A model generated the notes under the pieces. The model did not search any database, was not told the DNA's origin, and saw only the letters and a program-made list of their open reading frames with translations. From positions 1,077,569 through 1,141,568 of the forward strand of contig NZ_WBVQ01000002.1 in the NCBI RefSeq assembly GCF_008933165.1: a stretch of 64,000 nucleotides of DNA, written 5' to 3'. The stretch comes from Phaeocystidibacter marisrubri. Lineage in GTDB: Bacteria > Bacteroidota > Bacteroidia > Flavobacteriales > Schleiferiaceae. Position numbers and translations under genes: made by a program. Below are positions 1 to 10,453 of the stretch, one piece after another (the first letter of the stretch is position 1; each line of letters opens with the position of its first letter).

Positions 1-3000
1 CCCACTGGTATTGAATTACAATACGGCCCGCAAGGCTTCGCTTTAGGTTCAGGGACAACCGTTACTTCAACCACTAATGAGGTAAACATAAGTGGCTTAA
101 CACCTGGAACGAAATACCATTACTACTTGCGCAGCGATTGTGGTGGATCTTATTCAGCTTGGTCAGGCCCACACACGTTCAAAACCCTTTGCGTAGCTGG
201 CGCAGCGCCTTTTGCTGAGTCATTTGATAACAATGCTATTTGGGACATCGATGTGTCCATCGACTCTTGTTTCTATACCCTTCCGGTTGACGGTCGTTTT
301 ACGTGGAATGCGGATAGCAACAACACTCCTACTTCAAGCACCGGCCCTGACTTTGCAGCGAACCCAGGTGGTCAGTATATGTTTGTTGAATCAACTTATG
401 GTTCTGCAGGCAGCAAGGCATATCTTCAGCTTCCTGCAGTAGATGCGAGTGCGTTGACGAATCCTTCTCTAGGATTCTTCTATCACATGTACGGTTCAGG
501 AATCGGGACACTTACAGCAGAGTACTCTACAGATACAGGTGCAACTTGGACAACAGCTTGGACACACTCTGGTGCAATCCAAGGCTCAAGTACCGATGGA
601 TGGCTATTGGCGAATGTCACTTTGCCAAATTCTCCGTTCATAGTGATTCGCTTTGTAGGAGAAAGAACTTCTTCTGGATATGGCGACATGGCCATTGATG
701 AAGTCACCATAGACGAGGCGCCAAGCTGTGCACATCCAGGTTTAGTTAGCGTGGAAGATGCATTAAGTGCAAACGTCCTTGAAGTAAACTGGACAAACAA
801 AGTAGGTACCTACCGCATTGAATGGGGTATCAAAGGCTTTACACAGGGAACGGGTACGCCAAACACCGCGCTTGTTACTAATGATAGTACCTACACCATC
901 ACAGGCTTGTTTAAAAACACCGAGTATGATGTATATGTATACGGTGATTGTACTGGTAGTGGTAATGGACTTTCGTTCATCGGCACACCAACAACTGGTC
1001 AAACGCTACCATCCGTTCCTTACCTAGAAAACTTTGACGGATCTTGGTTGCCTGACAGCAGATGGGAAGAACCTACAGGTACATGGGAGGACACTATCAG
1101 CTTTTCTTCTTCATTCTCTGGATGGGGTTATGACGACTGGCTAAACGTTATCGGGTCACCGAACAACTCAGCAAGACTACCGGTTTACTCTTCAAGTTCA
1201 TCGGCATCCCAAGACGACTGGCTACTTACTCCACTCTTTGATTTAGGCTCAGGTGGTAACTACCAGCTTACCTTCCGTTCTGCACTTACAGAAACTTCTG
1301 GAAGCAACACCTCTTTCATGCAGAGTGATGACTCACTTATGGTGGTGATCAACACAGACACTAGCGTTGTTTGGAGCAAGAATGACATGGTGTTCTCTGT
1401 AAATTCATCCAACGAACCAACCGCAGCCGGAACTGTATACCGCGTTAACCTCTCTAGCTATTCAGGTTTGATTCGCGTAGGTTTCTTCTTGAAGTCAACG
1501 GTTCAGAATACGGCGGCATACAACTTCTACATTGACGATGTAAGACTGTCGAACATTCCGGCTTGTCAATCTCCTGCCAACGTCAACATTCCGGCTATCA
1601 CTTCATCAGATGTTAGCGCAACATGGGACCCGGTTCAAGGAGCGACTCAATACATCGTTTACGTCACAGAGCACGACAGTTCCATTGCGTCATCTGCAAC
1701 CATTACGGATACCGTCACTACAGATAGTGCATTCATTTCTGGTTTGAACCCGAATAGAGAATACGACTTCTACGTAACCACCATTTGTGGAACCAACCTC
1801 TCTTCGATCACCGGCCCTGTACCATTCGTGACGAATTGTATCACTGTAATTAGTGCACCATTCTTCGAAAACTTTGACGCACTACCAGAGGGTGGTTCGA
1901 ATAACGGACGTTTTGAAAACTGTATGTCTTCAAATTCATTCTCTGGATTTGAATGGATCGTTGAAGAGTCCTCGGGCGTTAACTACTCAACAGGCCCTGC
2001 TTACGACCATACGCAATTCGGCACAGCAGGTGGAAACTATATCTTTACTGAAGCCAGTTACGGCAGTAAAGGCGACTCTGTATTCTTAGAGACGCAATCC
2101 ATTGATGTAAGCACGCTTACGACTCCAGGATTGAGCTTCGCGTACCACATGTATGGTCAAGATATGGGAGGTTTACATGTTCAGGTGAGTAACGACGCTA
2201 TCACCTGGATGCCGCTTTACACCATTTATGGCGAGCAGCACGGCGACGATGCAGATCCGTGGAATGAGGTCAACCTTGACCTTTCTACCTTGGGTTATGA
2301 CACCCTTGCCATCCGATTTGTGGGTGAACGAGGCACAGGATATAGAGGCGATATGGCCATTGATGATATCCGTGTAGACGAATTTACAGGCTGTAGCTTC
2401 CCTGTTGGTTTCAACGTTTCACAAACTGGTGTATTAACAGCCGATATGACTTGGAATCCAGTTCCAAACTCTACCGTAGATATTGCAATCTCCGCAACGG
2501 GTGATCCGAATGACTCTGCCAACACGGTGTACTACAGCAACCAAACCAGTGGTAGTATTTCGGTAACGATGTCATATGCTCAGTGTTCTCAGTTCTTTAT
2601 CAAATCGAACTGTAGCAACGACTCCACGTCTTGGATCGGCGGAATTGAAATTTGCACCCCTTGTCCTCCTTTCTACACTGCGCCATACACAGCGAATTTT
2701 GAAACTGTGCAACCCGCCATTAACTCCCTTACGATGCTTCAAAATTGTTGGTCATTTACGGCTGGCGATTGGAAGACCGAAGATGCATTGGGTAGAAATG
2801 AAAACTCATCCTACACGGGTCCATTCTACGACAATACCAACTTTGGTCAAGTAGGAGGTATGTACATCTTCATGGAAGCTACCAATGCTTCTGAAGGAGA
2901 TTCATCCATCGTAGAATCTCCATTGATCTACACTGGAGGTCTATCCAACGATCCGATGATTTCTTTCTACTACCACATGTACGGAGAGGAAACAGGTAAA

Positions 3001-4725
3001 TTGTACGTGGGTGCTAAAGACGCCAATGGCTCTTGGAATACGGTTGACTCTATCATCGGAGAACAACAAACCGCAGGTGGCGATCCATGGAGAATGCGCA
3101 ACTCATATCTAGTTGGATATAGTGACACCATCATGATTCGCTTCATTGCGGTGGATGGAAGCTCTTACACAAGTGACATCTCATTAGATGACATTACGGT
3201 AGAAGAAGCTCCTACGTGTCCAACGCCAATCGATTTGACGTACTCTAATCTCACAGAAACGACCGTTGACTTAGGTTGGAACTCTTACAATTCTGGTGCT
3301 ACATACATTGCAGAGTACGGTCCTGTAGGGTTCACTCACGGCAATGGAAGTATCGGTACCATATCTAACAATCCAGGAACTTTATCTGGATTAACTGCAG
3401 GAACCTGCTACGATGTATATGTGCGTGAAGTATGTTCCGTAGGAGACAGCTCTGCTTGGGTTGGTCCAGTTACTTTCTGTACTCCTTTTACTTGTGGTGT
3501 TGTAGCTAATCCAGTAATGCCAAATGATACCGTAGGTTGTGCCAACACTGTTGTTACACTCACAGGGGTAAATTCCAACATGGTTTGGGAAAACACAGAT
3601 GGTGATATCATCAAAACAGGCTCAAGTATTTCTACAGATACGCTAACGGGTGACACCACCCTCTATGCACGTGCTTACGACGAGGTTCACTCATATCGTT
3701 TTGGCCCTACCACCGACATCTCAACTTCGGGATATGCCAACTATGATAACGGTGAGATGATCACCGTAATGAGTCCGGTTCGCATCGACTCTGTATTGCT
3801 TAAAACCAATGGACAACGCAGCGGAACCATCCGCTTCCACCGTCCATTGCCAACATTGAATAACAACTACAGCTCTAATCAGCTCGACAGTATGTTAGTT
3901 CTTACGCAAGAAGTGGAGTACGACTTGCCGTCTTCTGGTGAGTTCTACGTACCGGTGAATGTCGTATTGAACCCTGGTCAGTATTTTGTCAACCTCTCAT
4001 TCGACACTATAGGTACAGGATCACTATTCCGCTCTACTTCTGGAGCAGAGTATCCATATGTATTTGATAATGTGATGAGTATTGATAGTGCATTGGGATC
4101 TACTTCTATTCCAACTACACGTGTTTACTACTTGTTTGATTGGAATGTAACAGCCGTTTGTACCAGTCCGTTAGACAGTACAACCGTAGAGCTCGTGGAA
4201 GAAGCCGTAGCTGCATTTACTGACAACAGCGCTTCTGGCTCAGCTACTGCAGTAGATTACAGCGTGTTCTTCGACGCGACTACTTCCAGCAATGCCGTTT
4301 CATACGACTGGAACTTTGGCGATGGCAATACGGGAACAGGTGATACCCTCACACATCGCTATACTCAAAACGGAACCTACACCGTTCAATTGGTCGTTAC
4401 TGGACTCTGTGGTGATACAGATACCGTAACTACTACCTTGAACATTCAGGGAATTACCATTGAGGAGTCTGCGTTCAACGGTGTAATTGAAGCATTCCCT
4501 AACCCAACATCAGGGGTGCTGAACTTGCATATCGAATTGAATGAATCTAGTGAGGTAAGTGTTCAATTGAACACCATGAACGGTCAAGTACTCGATGAAT
4601 TGATCTTGAGCAAAGGAACGGAATGGACAGAACAAATGGATTTGTCTGGCCTACCAAGCGGAGTTTACTTCATCACCATTCAATCTGCGTCTGGATTCCA
4701 CGTAGAGAGAATTATACGACAATAA
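1..4725 (+). CDS. T9SS-secreted giant multidomain protein (MAM/FnIII/PKD), 5' end outside window
   Basis: The frame is open from base 1, so the protein starts before the window; at least 1574 residues are visible. It is an extracellular or surface protein exported through the type IX secretion system. Three MAM-like jelly-roll modules recur (each with the pattern FxYHMYG, then IRFVGER or IRFIAV, then DMAIDDI or DISLDDI), plus one choice-of-anchor-J-like module near 1010-1560. Fibronectin type III modules sit between them, for example near 740-1010 and 1560-1840. A PKD domain (YDWNFGDG) lies near 4220-4440. The last 80 or so residues are a T9SS type A sorting domain (FPNPTSG, then LSGLPSGVYFI). 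The partner or substrate is not deducible; an adhesin or degradative exoprotein role is inference. A strong terminator follows directly. Confidence 0.85.
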   Translation, partial: PTGIELQYGPQGFALGSGTTVTSTTNEVNISGLTPGTKYHYYLRSDCGGSYSAWSGPHTFKTLCVAGAAPFAESFDNNAIWDIDVSIDSCFYTLPVDGRFTWNADSNNTPTSSTGPDFAANPGGQYMFVESTYGSAGSKAYLQLPAVDASALTNPSLGFFYHMYGSGIGTLTAEYSTDTGATWTTAWTHSGAIQGSSTDGWLLANVTLPNSPFIVIRFVGERTSSGYGDMAIDEVTIDEAPSCAHPGLVSVEDALSANVLEVNWTNKVGTYRIEWGIKGFTQGTGTPNTALVTNDSTYTITGLFKNTEYDVYVYGDCTGSGNGLSFIGTPTTGQTLPSVPYLENFDGSWLPDSRWEEPTGTWEDTISFSSSFSGWGYDDWLNVIGSPNNSARLPVYSSSSSASQDDWLLTPLFDLGSGGNYQLTFRSALTETSGSNTSFMQSDDSLMVVINTDTSVVWSKNDMVFSVNSSNEPTAAGTVYRVNLSSYSGLIRVGFFLKSTVQNTAAYNFYIDDVRLSNIPACQSPANVNIPAITSSDVSATWDPVQGATQYIVYVTEHDSSIASSATITDTVTTDSAFISGLNPNREYDFYVTTICGTNLSSITGPVPFVTNCITVISAPFFENFDALPEGGSNNGRFENCMSSNSFSGFEWIVEESSGVNYSTGPAYDHTQFGTAGGNYIFTEASYGSKGDSVFLETQSIDVSTLTTPGLSFAYHMYGQDMGGLHVQVSNDAITWMPLYTIYGEQHGDDADPWNEVNLDLSTLGYDTLAIRFVGERGTGYRGDMAIDDIRVDEFTGCSFPVGFNVSQTGVLTADMTWNPVPNSTVDIAISATGDPNDSANTVYYSNQTSGSISVTMSYAQCSQFFIKSNCSNDSTSWIGGIEICTPCPPFYTAPYTANFETVQPAINSLTMLQNCWSFTAGDWKTEDALGRNENSSYTGPFYDNTNFGQVGGMYIFMEATNASEGDSSIVESPLIYTGGLSNDPMISFYYHMYGEETGKLYVGAKDANGSWNTVDSIIGEQQTAGGDPWRMRNSYLVGYSDTIMIRFIAVDGSSYTSDISLDDITVEEAPTCPTPIDLTYSNLTETTVDLGWNSYNSGATYIAEYGPVGFTHGNGSIGTISNNPGTLSGLTAGTCYDVYVREVCSVGDSSAWVGPVTFCTPFTCGVVANPVMPNDTVGCANTVVTLTGVNSNMVWENTDGDIIKTGSSISTDTLTGDTTLYARAYDEVHSYRFGPTTDISTSGYANYDNGEMITVMSPVRIDSVLLKTNGQRSGTIRFHRPLPTLNNNYSSNQLDSMLVLTQEVEYDLPSSGEFYVPVNVVLNPGQYFVNLSFDTIGTGSLFRSTSGAEYPYVFDNVMSIDSALGSTSIPTTRVYYLFDWNVTAVCTSPLDSTTVELVEEAVAAFTDNSASGSATAVDYSVFFDATTSSNAVSYDWNFGDGNTGTGDTLTHRYTQNGTYTVQLVVTGLCGDTDTVTTTLNIQGITIEESAFNGVIEAFPNPTSGVLNLHIELNESSEVSVQLNTMNGQVLDELILSKGTEWTEQMDLSGLPSGVYFITIQSASGFHVERIIRQ

Positions 4726-4750
4726 GGAATTCAAAAACTGAAACACCAGA

Positions 4751-4780
4751 AAGGCCAGCTCGTTGAGCTGGCCTTTTTTT
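4751..4780 (+). terminator. Rho-independent terminator of the giant T9SS protein gene
   Basis: A perfect 11-bp stem (AAGGCCAGCTC with GAGCTGGCCTT) closes on a 3-nt loop and runs into seven T. It lies 25 bp after the stop codon. Confidence 0.9.
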
Positions 4781-4952
4781 GTTGCCTGTCTACCATCGTT
4801 TCACATCTCGTACAATGTCGGGAGGCTTCAGGAATAAGGAACCCATCATAACTATCCCTCCAAATGGAATCGCGTGGAGTAATTTCATGAATTGGCGATT
4901 CTTGCAGTGACCTGAATTCTAAACACGAACCTCTCCCATCCCAACATTCTCT

Positions 4953-4960
4953 TATCTTTA
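4953..4960 (+). promoter_or_regulatory. Possible -7 element for the prolyl oligopeptidase gene
   Basis: TATCTTTA matches the Bacteroidota -7 consensus TAnnTTTG at all but the last base, 32 bp before the ATG. No clear -33 TTTG is seen, so this is a weak call. Confidence 0.35.
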
Positions 4961-4992
4961 CCTTTCTGCTACTCCACTTAATACCTCTTATT

Positions 4993-7128
4993 ATGAAAGC
5001 ACACATTCCAAAAGTGCTTTGTGCATTGCCCCTACTCGTAGCGTGTCAATCACAAGAAAACAAAACAGAAGAAATGGCCCTCACCTATCCTGAAACCCGG
5101 GAAGAACCGGTAGTTGATGAGTTCTTTGGAACCAAAGTATCCGATCCATACCGGTGGCTTGAAGACGATATGAGTCCAGAAACAGAGGCTTGGGTGAAAG
5201 CTCAAAACGAGGTGAGCTTCGGCTATCTCGAGCAGATTCCGTACCGCCAAAAACTGGTAGATCGCATTACAGAGTTGTGGAATTATGAAAAGTTCTCCGC
5301 TCCTTTTGAAGAAGGCGATTACACCTACTGGTACAAAAATGACGGACTACAAAACCAGTCGGTTCTCTACCGCAAGAAAGGAGAAAACGGCGAAACAGAG
5401 GTATTCTTAGATCCGAATGGGTTTTCTGAAGATGGAACGACTTCACTAGCAGGTATCAGCTTTACGAAGGACGGTTCCTTGGTAGCTTACCAAGTTTCAG
5501 AAGCGGGATCTGATTGGCGCAAAGTGATTATCATGAATGCCATTACGAAGGAAATCTTAGAAGACACCCTTCGAGATGTGAAATTCTCAGGTCTTTCTTG
5601 GAAGGGAAATGAAGGAATCTACTACAGTAGCTACGACAAACCAGCTGAGGGTAGTGCGCTTTCCGGAAAGACGCAATACCACAAGTTTTTCTACCACAAA
5701 CTAGGTACACCTCAAGCAAGTGATGAACTCATTTTTGGCGGCGAAGAAGCCGCTCGACGTTACATTGGTGGTGGCGTAAGTGAAGATCAATCTACCTTGA
5801 TTATCTCTGCGGCAGTTTCTACCTCTGGAAATGAACTGTACATCCGTGATCTCACCACAGAAAACGCTCCTATTGTTCGTGTAATTGACACGATGGGTTA
5901 CGAAGTATCCATTGTATTGGTGAAGGATGGATACCTGTACATCGAAACTAATATGGATGCACCCAACCGCAAATTGATGCGCGTTGAGGCAAACAATCCT
6001 ACCCCAGAGAACTGGGAAACAATCATTCCTGAACGCGAAGAAGTAGCTGGCTTTAGCGCTGGTGGTGGTTACATCTTTGGCAGCTACCTGAAAGATGCAA
6101 CTTCTCACGTGGAACAATTCAATCTAGACGGGTCCGTTAAACGCGTCATCGAGCTTCCCGGCATTGGCTCTGTAGGTGGATTTGGTGCAAAATGGAACGA
6201 TGATCACCTGTATTACTCCTTCACCAATTATATCAACCCTAGTACAACATATAGATATGAAATTGAATCCGGTGAAAGCAGTCTCTACAAGAGAAGTGAT
6301 GTGAAATTCAATCCAGATGAATACGTGTCTGAACAAGTGTTCTATACCTCGAAAGATGGCACACGTGTTCCTATGATCATCACCTACAAAAAGGGTCTTA
6401 AGATGGACGGTTCCAATCCTACCATGCTTTACGGTTACGGTGGATTTAACGTGAGCCTTACTCCATCCTTTAGCACCAGTAGAATTGCATGGATGGAAAA
6501 CGGAGGAATTTGGGCTGTTGCCAACCTTCGTGGAGGTGGAGAATACGGTGAAGAGTGGCACACCGAGGGTACACAGATGAAGAAGCAAAATGTATTTGAC
6601 GACTTCATTGCAGCGGCAGAATACCTCATCGCAGAAAAGTACACCTCTTCAGAAAAACTAGCCATTCATGGGGGATCTAATGGAGGACTACTTGTTGGAG
6701 CCGTCATGACGCAACGTCCCGATTTGATGTCGGTTGCAATTCCAGCCGTTGGAGTACTCGATATGCTTCGCTACCACACCTTTACAGCGGGGGCAGGCTG
6801 GGCCTACGATTACGGAACGGCGGAAGACAGTGAAGAGATGTTTGAATACTTGCTCGGTTATTCACCGGTTCACAACCTCGATCCGCAGTGTTACCCAGCA
6901 ACTATGGTGACCACTGGAGACCACGACGACCGAGTGGTTCCTGCACATTCCTTCAAGTTTGCCGCGGGACTCCAAAAGGCTCAGCAATGTTCCAATCCAA
7001 CCATCATCCGCATTAACGTAAATGCTGGTCATGGCGCGGGTAAACCAACTAACATGATTATCCAAGAACAAGCCGATATGTGGGCGTTTAGCTTTTGGAA
7101 CATGGGCGTGAAATCCTTGGGCGAGTGA
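4993..7128 (+). CDS. Prolyl oligopeptidase family serine peptidase (S9A), lipoprotein
   Basis: A 711-aa peptidase that cleaves short peptides after proline. The N-terminus has a lipobox (LLVAC, Cys18), so it is predicted to be lipid-anchored in the envelope; cytosolic family members lack this. Residues about 30-430 form the beta-propeller lid and about 450-711 the alpha/beta hydrolase domain. The catalytic triad is visible: Ser562 in GGSNGG, Asp645 in DHDDRVVP with the substrate-binding Arg647, and His680 in NAGHGAGKP. Length matches the S9A family (about 700 aa). The next gene starts inside its stop codon (GTGA overlap), so the two are translationally coupled. Confidence 0.93.
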   Translation: MKAHIPKVLCALPLLVACQSQENKTEEMALTYPETREEPVVDEFFGTKVSDPYRWLEDDMSPETEAWVKAQNEVSFGYLEQIPYRQKLVDRITELWNYEKFSAPFEEGDYTYWYKNDGLQNQSVLYRKKGENGETEVFLDPNGFSEDGTTSLAGISFTKDGSLVAYQVSEAGSDWRKVIIMNAITKEILEDTLRDVKFSGLSWKGNEGIYYSSYDKPAEGSALSGKTQYHKFFYHKLGTPQASDELIFGGEEAARRYIGGGVSEDQSTLIISAAVSTSGNELYIRDLTTENAPIVRVIDTMGYEVSIVLVKDGYLYIETNMDAPNRKLMRVEANNPTPENWETIIPEREEVAGFSAGGGYIFGSYLKDATSHVEQFNLDGSVKRVIELPGIGSVGGFGAKWNDDHLYYSFTNYINPSTTYRYEIESGESSLYKRSDVKFNPDEYVSEQVFYTSKDGTRVPMIITYKKGLKMDGSNPTMLYGYGGFNVSLTPSFSTSRIAWMENGGIWAVANLRGGGEYGEEWHTEGTQMKKQNVFDDFIAAAEYLIAEKYTSSEKLAIHGGSNGGLLVGAVMTQRPDLMSVAIPAVGVLDMLRYHTFTAGAGWAYDYGTAEDSEEMFEYLLGYSPVHNLDPQCYPATMVTTGDHDDRVVPAHSFKFAAGLQKAQQCSNPTIIRINVNAGHGAGKPTNMIIQEQADMWAFSFWNMGVKSLGE

Positions 7129-7556
7129 GTCGTCAATTCACACTATACTCCCTATTCTTTTGGCTCATCTCAACTGTGGGATGGGCCCAAGAATTGGAGG
7201 TTGACGACGAGGGGTTTAAGTCGTTCACCATCACAGAAGGTGACACCACCTATGTGATGCGCGAATACGTTTTCGTAATGCTCAAGGCGGGACCCAATCG
7301 AGACCAATCTCCTGAGGAAGCTGCTGAAATACAGAAAGGTCACATGGAACATATGGCAAAAATGACCGAAGCGGGTTATCTTGCCGTTGCTGGACCTTTT
7401 GGTGATGATTCCGAGTGGAGGGGTATCTACATTTTTAATGTGAATAACATTGATACTGTTCGAGACCTCGTAAATGAAGATCCCGCCATACAATCCGGAA
7501 GACTCGTTGCTGAAATACATCCTTGGTGGTCAGCCAGGGGAACTACACTACCTTAA
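7125..7556 (+). CDS. Secreted YciI-like domain protein
   Basis: A 143-aa protein read from a GTG that overlaps the stop of the peptidase gene by 4 bp; an upstream ATG at 7095 in the same frame would precede an unlikely 10-residue leader. The first 22 or so residues are a signal peptide ending WAQ. The rest matches the YciI (YCII-related) ferredoxin-like fold: an opening beta strand YVFVMLKAG, then [23 protein letters not shown] and a late His in EIHPWW. YciI proteins are small putative enzymes of unsettled function; a periplasmic member coupled to a peptidase has no established role. Confidence 0.75.
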   Translation: MSRQFTLYSLFFWLISTVGWAQELEVDDEGFKSFTITEGDTTYVMREYVFVMLKAGPNRDQSPEEAAEIQKGHMEHMAKMTEAGYLAVAGPFGDDSEWRGIYIFNVNNIDTVRDLVNEDPAIQSGRLVAEIHPWWSARGTTLP

Positions 7557-7570
7557 AACTTCTAACTGAC

Positions 7571-8248
7571 ATGAAAAAATTTCTTTCTCTGAGCCTTGTG
7601 TTTGCCAGTGCTCTCTTGCTCACCGCCTGTTTCGAGATCAAACAGAAAATCAACGTCAACAGAAATGGATCTGGCGAATACACCTTTGTTTTCGGACTGG
7701 GTGAATTGGGATTGATGGCCAAAGAAGCCGCCCAAAAGAAAGGCGAAGAAGTGGACATCATGAAAGCTGATAAATTGGAACTTGAAGACAAAGTAGACCT
7801 ACTGAATGCTGAAGAAGGAATATCGGGAGCTAAGATTTGGGGGGATAATGAGGAGATGACCATCAACTTGTCTTTCAAGTTTGAAGACATCGACGCGCTG
7901 AACCGCGGTGCTCAAATCGCTTTTGGCGATTCTACTGGCCCAGTTCAACAAACTCTGTTTACCGCCAGGGGCAACGACAAATTCACCTTCCACGGATTTG
8001 GGTTTATCATTGACCAAATGGGCGCAAAAATGGGTGCTGAAGAAGATTCATCCATGGTGGAGATGGCTCGTATGATGCTTCAAGACGTTTCACTTACAAC
8101 AGAGATGACGTTCACTGAAGTGGTAGATAAAACCGATAACGAGAATGTACTTCTAAAAGGAGATCGCAAAGGCGTAGTTCTTCAACACTACCCATTCCGC
8201 GCCGCAGAAGAGAACAATATAACTTCCTTTACAGTGGAACTAGACTAA
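7571..8248 (+). CDS. Putative lipoprotein of unknown function
   Basis: 225 aa from the ATG after the previous stop. The N-terminus is a lipoprotein signal with lipobox LLTAC (Cys20). The mature part opens FEIKQKINVNRNGSGEYTF, resembling the start of LppM-like lipoproteins, but this similarity is weak and no catalytic motif is seen. It sits 14 bp after the YciI-like gene and 6 bp before the thioredoxin-like gene, so it is probably in one transcript with them. Confidence 0.6.
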   Translation: MKKFLSLSLVFASALLLTACFEIKQKINVNRNGSGEYTFVFGLGELGLMAKEAAQKKGEEVDIMKADKLELEDKVDLLNAEEGISGAKIWGDNEEMTINLSFKFEDIDALNRGAQIAFGDSTGPVQQTLFTARGNDKFTFHGFGFIIDQMGAKMGAEEDSSMVEMARMMLQDVSLTTEMTFTEVVDKTDNENVLLKGDRKGVVLQHYPFRAAEENNITSFTVELD

Positions 8249-8254
8249 TCTTCC

Positions 8255-9511
8255 ATGAAATACTCTCTCATTGCTGCCTCTCTCATTTGCTCCTTGCATC
8301 TGTTCGGACAATCTACCTCCGATCGGATGCGAGGATCAATGGAAGCTTATAACAAAGGTGACTTCCACACCAGTTGTGTCTATTTGGACTCCTTGAGTTC
8401 CAACTTGAAATGGTATAACAACTCGTTCAATGTTCGCGTTCACCGTGCCATCGAAAACAATGACACTCAAGCAATTCGATTTTTCGATTACTACTCAAGT
8501 CACCCTGAATTCGAAACTTCAGAATGGGTACAGCCTGTTAAAGCGTACATCAATATTCGACAAGCAGCACAAACAGAAGCCAATATTCTGGCCATCGAAT
8601 ATTATGAGTGGCTGGAGCAAAAATTGAAGGAAGGGGATATCAATCCTTACGATGGACTTTACTCTATCGCCATTTATGACCTGTTAGAGAAGCGTCAGTT
8701 ATTGACCCCAGAGCTACGTCTGCATTTTATCAAAAAGTGTTCTTCTATTGTACCGAAATCCGATGTCGATCCTTCTGTTGAGAAGTACGCACAACTCTAC
8801 ATTAATGTAGCCATTCACAAGGCGGATCCTCACACTGTTGAGGACTTCCAGGAGGTTGCATTTACTCCACAAGATCAACGCAATCTTCTTTTTTACCTTT
8901 TGATGGATGAAGAAGTTCAAGCCCTACCCACATTGGGCGAATTGCTTACTGAAAAGGCTAAAACAGAAAGCGTCTCCATGGATGAATCAACGTATTGGAG
9001 GTGGATGAATCTTACGGTAAATCCCTCACAATCTTCTCTTGATCTGTACCGTGAAGCCTTTGCTCAAGAACAGGACTTCTTAGACACCACAGGCGCCTAT
9101 ATCCAACGCTATTGGGAACCCGTTTGGAATGTTCCCATAGTTGAGGAACAAACTCAAAAACACACATTGAACAGTACTTGGGTACTTATTGATTTTTGGG
9201 GAACGTGGTGTGCACCTTGTGTAGATGAGCTGCCCCAATACCAACGCTTGCAAGAACGCTTGGAAAATGGGGAGATTCCTCAACTCCATCTTGTCACTTT
9301 TAGCTATGGAAGCAAGGACCTCGATCACTTCCTGCAAACCAACGGATATGATTTTAAGGTCGTTGAGATAAATTATGATCAAAAACATGAACTTGGAATA
9401 CACTCATTCCCTTCTACTTACATCGTATCCCCTTCGGGTAGAATGCTTCAACTTCCAACTCTAACAGATAAAGTAGGAGCTGCCGAAATTTGGAGTCAAT
9501 TGTTTCAATGA
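8255..9511 (+). CDS. TlpA-like thioredoxin-fold protein with large N-terminal domain
   Basis: 418 aa with a signal peptide ending near FGQ. Residues about 20-290 are an uncharacterised helical domain; about 300-418 form a thioredoxin-like domain of the TlpA/ResA type (VLIDFWGTWCAPC, redox Cys319 and Cys322, and the cis-Pro region FPSTYIV). It is predicted to reduce or exchange disulfides in the periplasm. This long helical N-domain plus C-terminal TlpA layout is common in Bacteroidota. The following gene starts in its stop codon (ATGA). Confidence 0.82.
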   Translation: MKYSLIAASLICSLHLFGQSTSDRMRGSMEAYNKGDFHTSCVYLDSLSSNLKWYNNSFNVRVHRAIENNDTQAIRFFDYYSSHPEFETSEWVQPVKAYINIRQAAQTEANILAIEYYEWLEQKLKEGDINPYDGLYSIAIYDLLEKRQLLTPELRLHFIKKCSSIVPKSDVDPSVEKYAQLYINVAIHKADPHTVEDFQEVAFTPQDQRNLLFYLLMDEEVQALPTLGELLTEKAKTESVSMDESTYWRWMNLTVNPSQSSLDLYREAFAQEQDFLDTTGAYIQRYWEPVWNVPIVEEQTQKHTLNSTWVLIDFWGTWCAPCVDELPQYQRLQERLENGEIPQLHLVTFSYGSKDLDHFLQTNGYDFKVVEINYDQKHELGIHSFPSTYIVSPSGRMLQLPTLTDKVGAAEIWSQLFQ

Positions 9512-9903
9512 GAGGTGAGATCATCATTTTTAACCGTAAAAGACAGTGGTATCTTCACTTGCTTTACCTCCTCTTGATGTTTCCTCTGAACTATTTCAAC
9601 CCTAAACGCGCCCTTTGGATTGCTTTTGGTGTCACGGGCGTGATCGGACTGTACTTATTGTTCGAGTATTTCATCATCACCCAAATGCCAGCTATTATTC
9701 TCAACGGCAGAGTGCTTAAGATCCGACGATCCTTCTATTACAAAACGTACCCGAGATCTGAAGTCATCAGCTTGGAACACACCTCCGACCATCAATTTCG
9801 GTTTGTGCTTCACAGTGGAAAATCTCACAAAATAGAATCTGTTTGGTTCCACAGAAAAGACCTCGCCAAACTGGAATCCGAATTGAACACAAGTATAAAA
9901 TAG
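9508..9903 (+). CDS. Small membrane protein of unknown function
   Basis: 131 aa. The ATG at 9508 overlaps the preceding TGA by 4 bp, which fixes the start better than the in-frame TTG at 9490. Two transmembrane segments (about residues 14-30 and 37-57) are followed by a soluble PH-like region (LNGRVLKIRRSFYYKTYP). This plan, two helices then a small beta domain, resembles the amber-disrupted gene at 17344-17811. Function not recognised. Confidence 0.6.
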   Translation: MRGEIIIFNRKRQWYLHLLYLLLMFPLNYFNPKRALWIAFGVTGVIGLYLLFEYFIITQMPAIILNGRVLKIRRSFYYKTYPRSEVISLEHTSDHQFRFVLHSGKSHKIESVWFHRKDLAKLESELNTSIK

Positions 9904-9997
9904 TCAGGACTTGATAAAGGGCTCACACGCTGCATCATTTTCCCTTCTAGGCCAGATTCTTTAACTTACGAATTGAACCCTAGCCTACTCAGCCTGC

Positions 9998-10453
9998 ATG
10001 AACTGGAAATCTATCCTATCTATTCTGCTCGCCTCAACCCTTTTTGTTTCTTGTATTGAAGGGCCTGAAATAGAGCAAAAACCATTTAACCGAGTGCCTG
10101 ACGGACGATATGCCGTTGTTTTTCAGCATCAAATCTCTCCTTCCGTTTGGGTTCCCTTGGGAATGGATTCTGCGCAGTATTGCGACTACCTCATCCAGAA
10201 ATTCGGAGAATATCACGATTTGGTACTCCGACGACCCGGCTCTCAACAAATCGTCTACACCTTTAGTGTTCCTACCGTAAGCAAGGTAAGAGAAGGCGAA
10301 TGCGTGGATCTTGATGGCGCCATTCTCTATCTCTACGAAGACGACTATGAGATCTATGACGACGATTCTGGCACCTTTCCGCGAAGGCTTGATCGCTTCT
10401 ACATTCGAGCAACCGAAGATGATTGTATCCTCATTCAATTCCCTGCCGAATGA
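9998..10453 (+). CDS. Putative lipoprotein of unknown function
   Basis: 151 aa with a lipoprotein signal (LFVSC, Cys19). The mature part is acidic near the C-terminus (YEDDYEIYDDDSG). No family recognised. The next gene begins in its stop codon (ATGA overlap), so the pair is likely co-translated and may act together at the envelope. Confidence 0.6.
   Translation: MNWKSILSILLASTLFVSCIEGPEIEQKPFNRVPDGRYAVVFQHQISPSVWVPLGMDSAQYCDYLIQKFGEYHDLVLRRPGSQQIVYTFSVPTVSKVREGECVDLDGAILYLYEDDYEIYDDDSGTFPRRLDRFYIRATEDDCILIQFPAE

Noticed and set aside
4731-5006. Minus-strand 91-codon frame between the first two genes
   Set aside because: It spans a terminator and the start of the peptidase gene, and shows no recognisable protein features.
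6124-6588. Minus-strand 154-codon frame inside the prolyl oligopeptidase gene
   Set aside because: It lies opposite the peptidase catalytic domain; the plus strand has all triad motifs.
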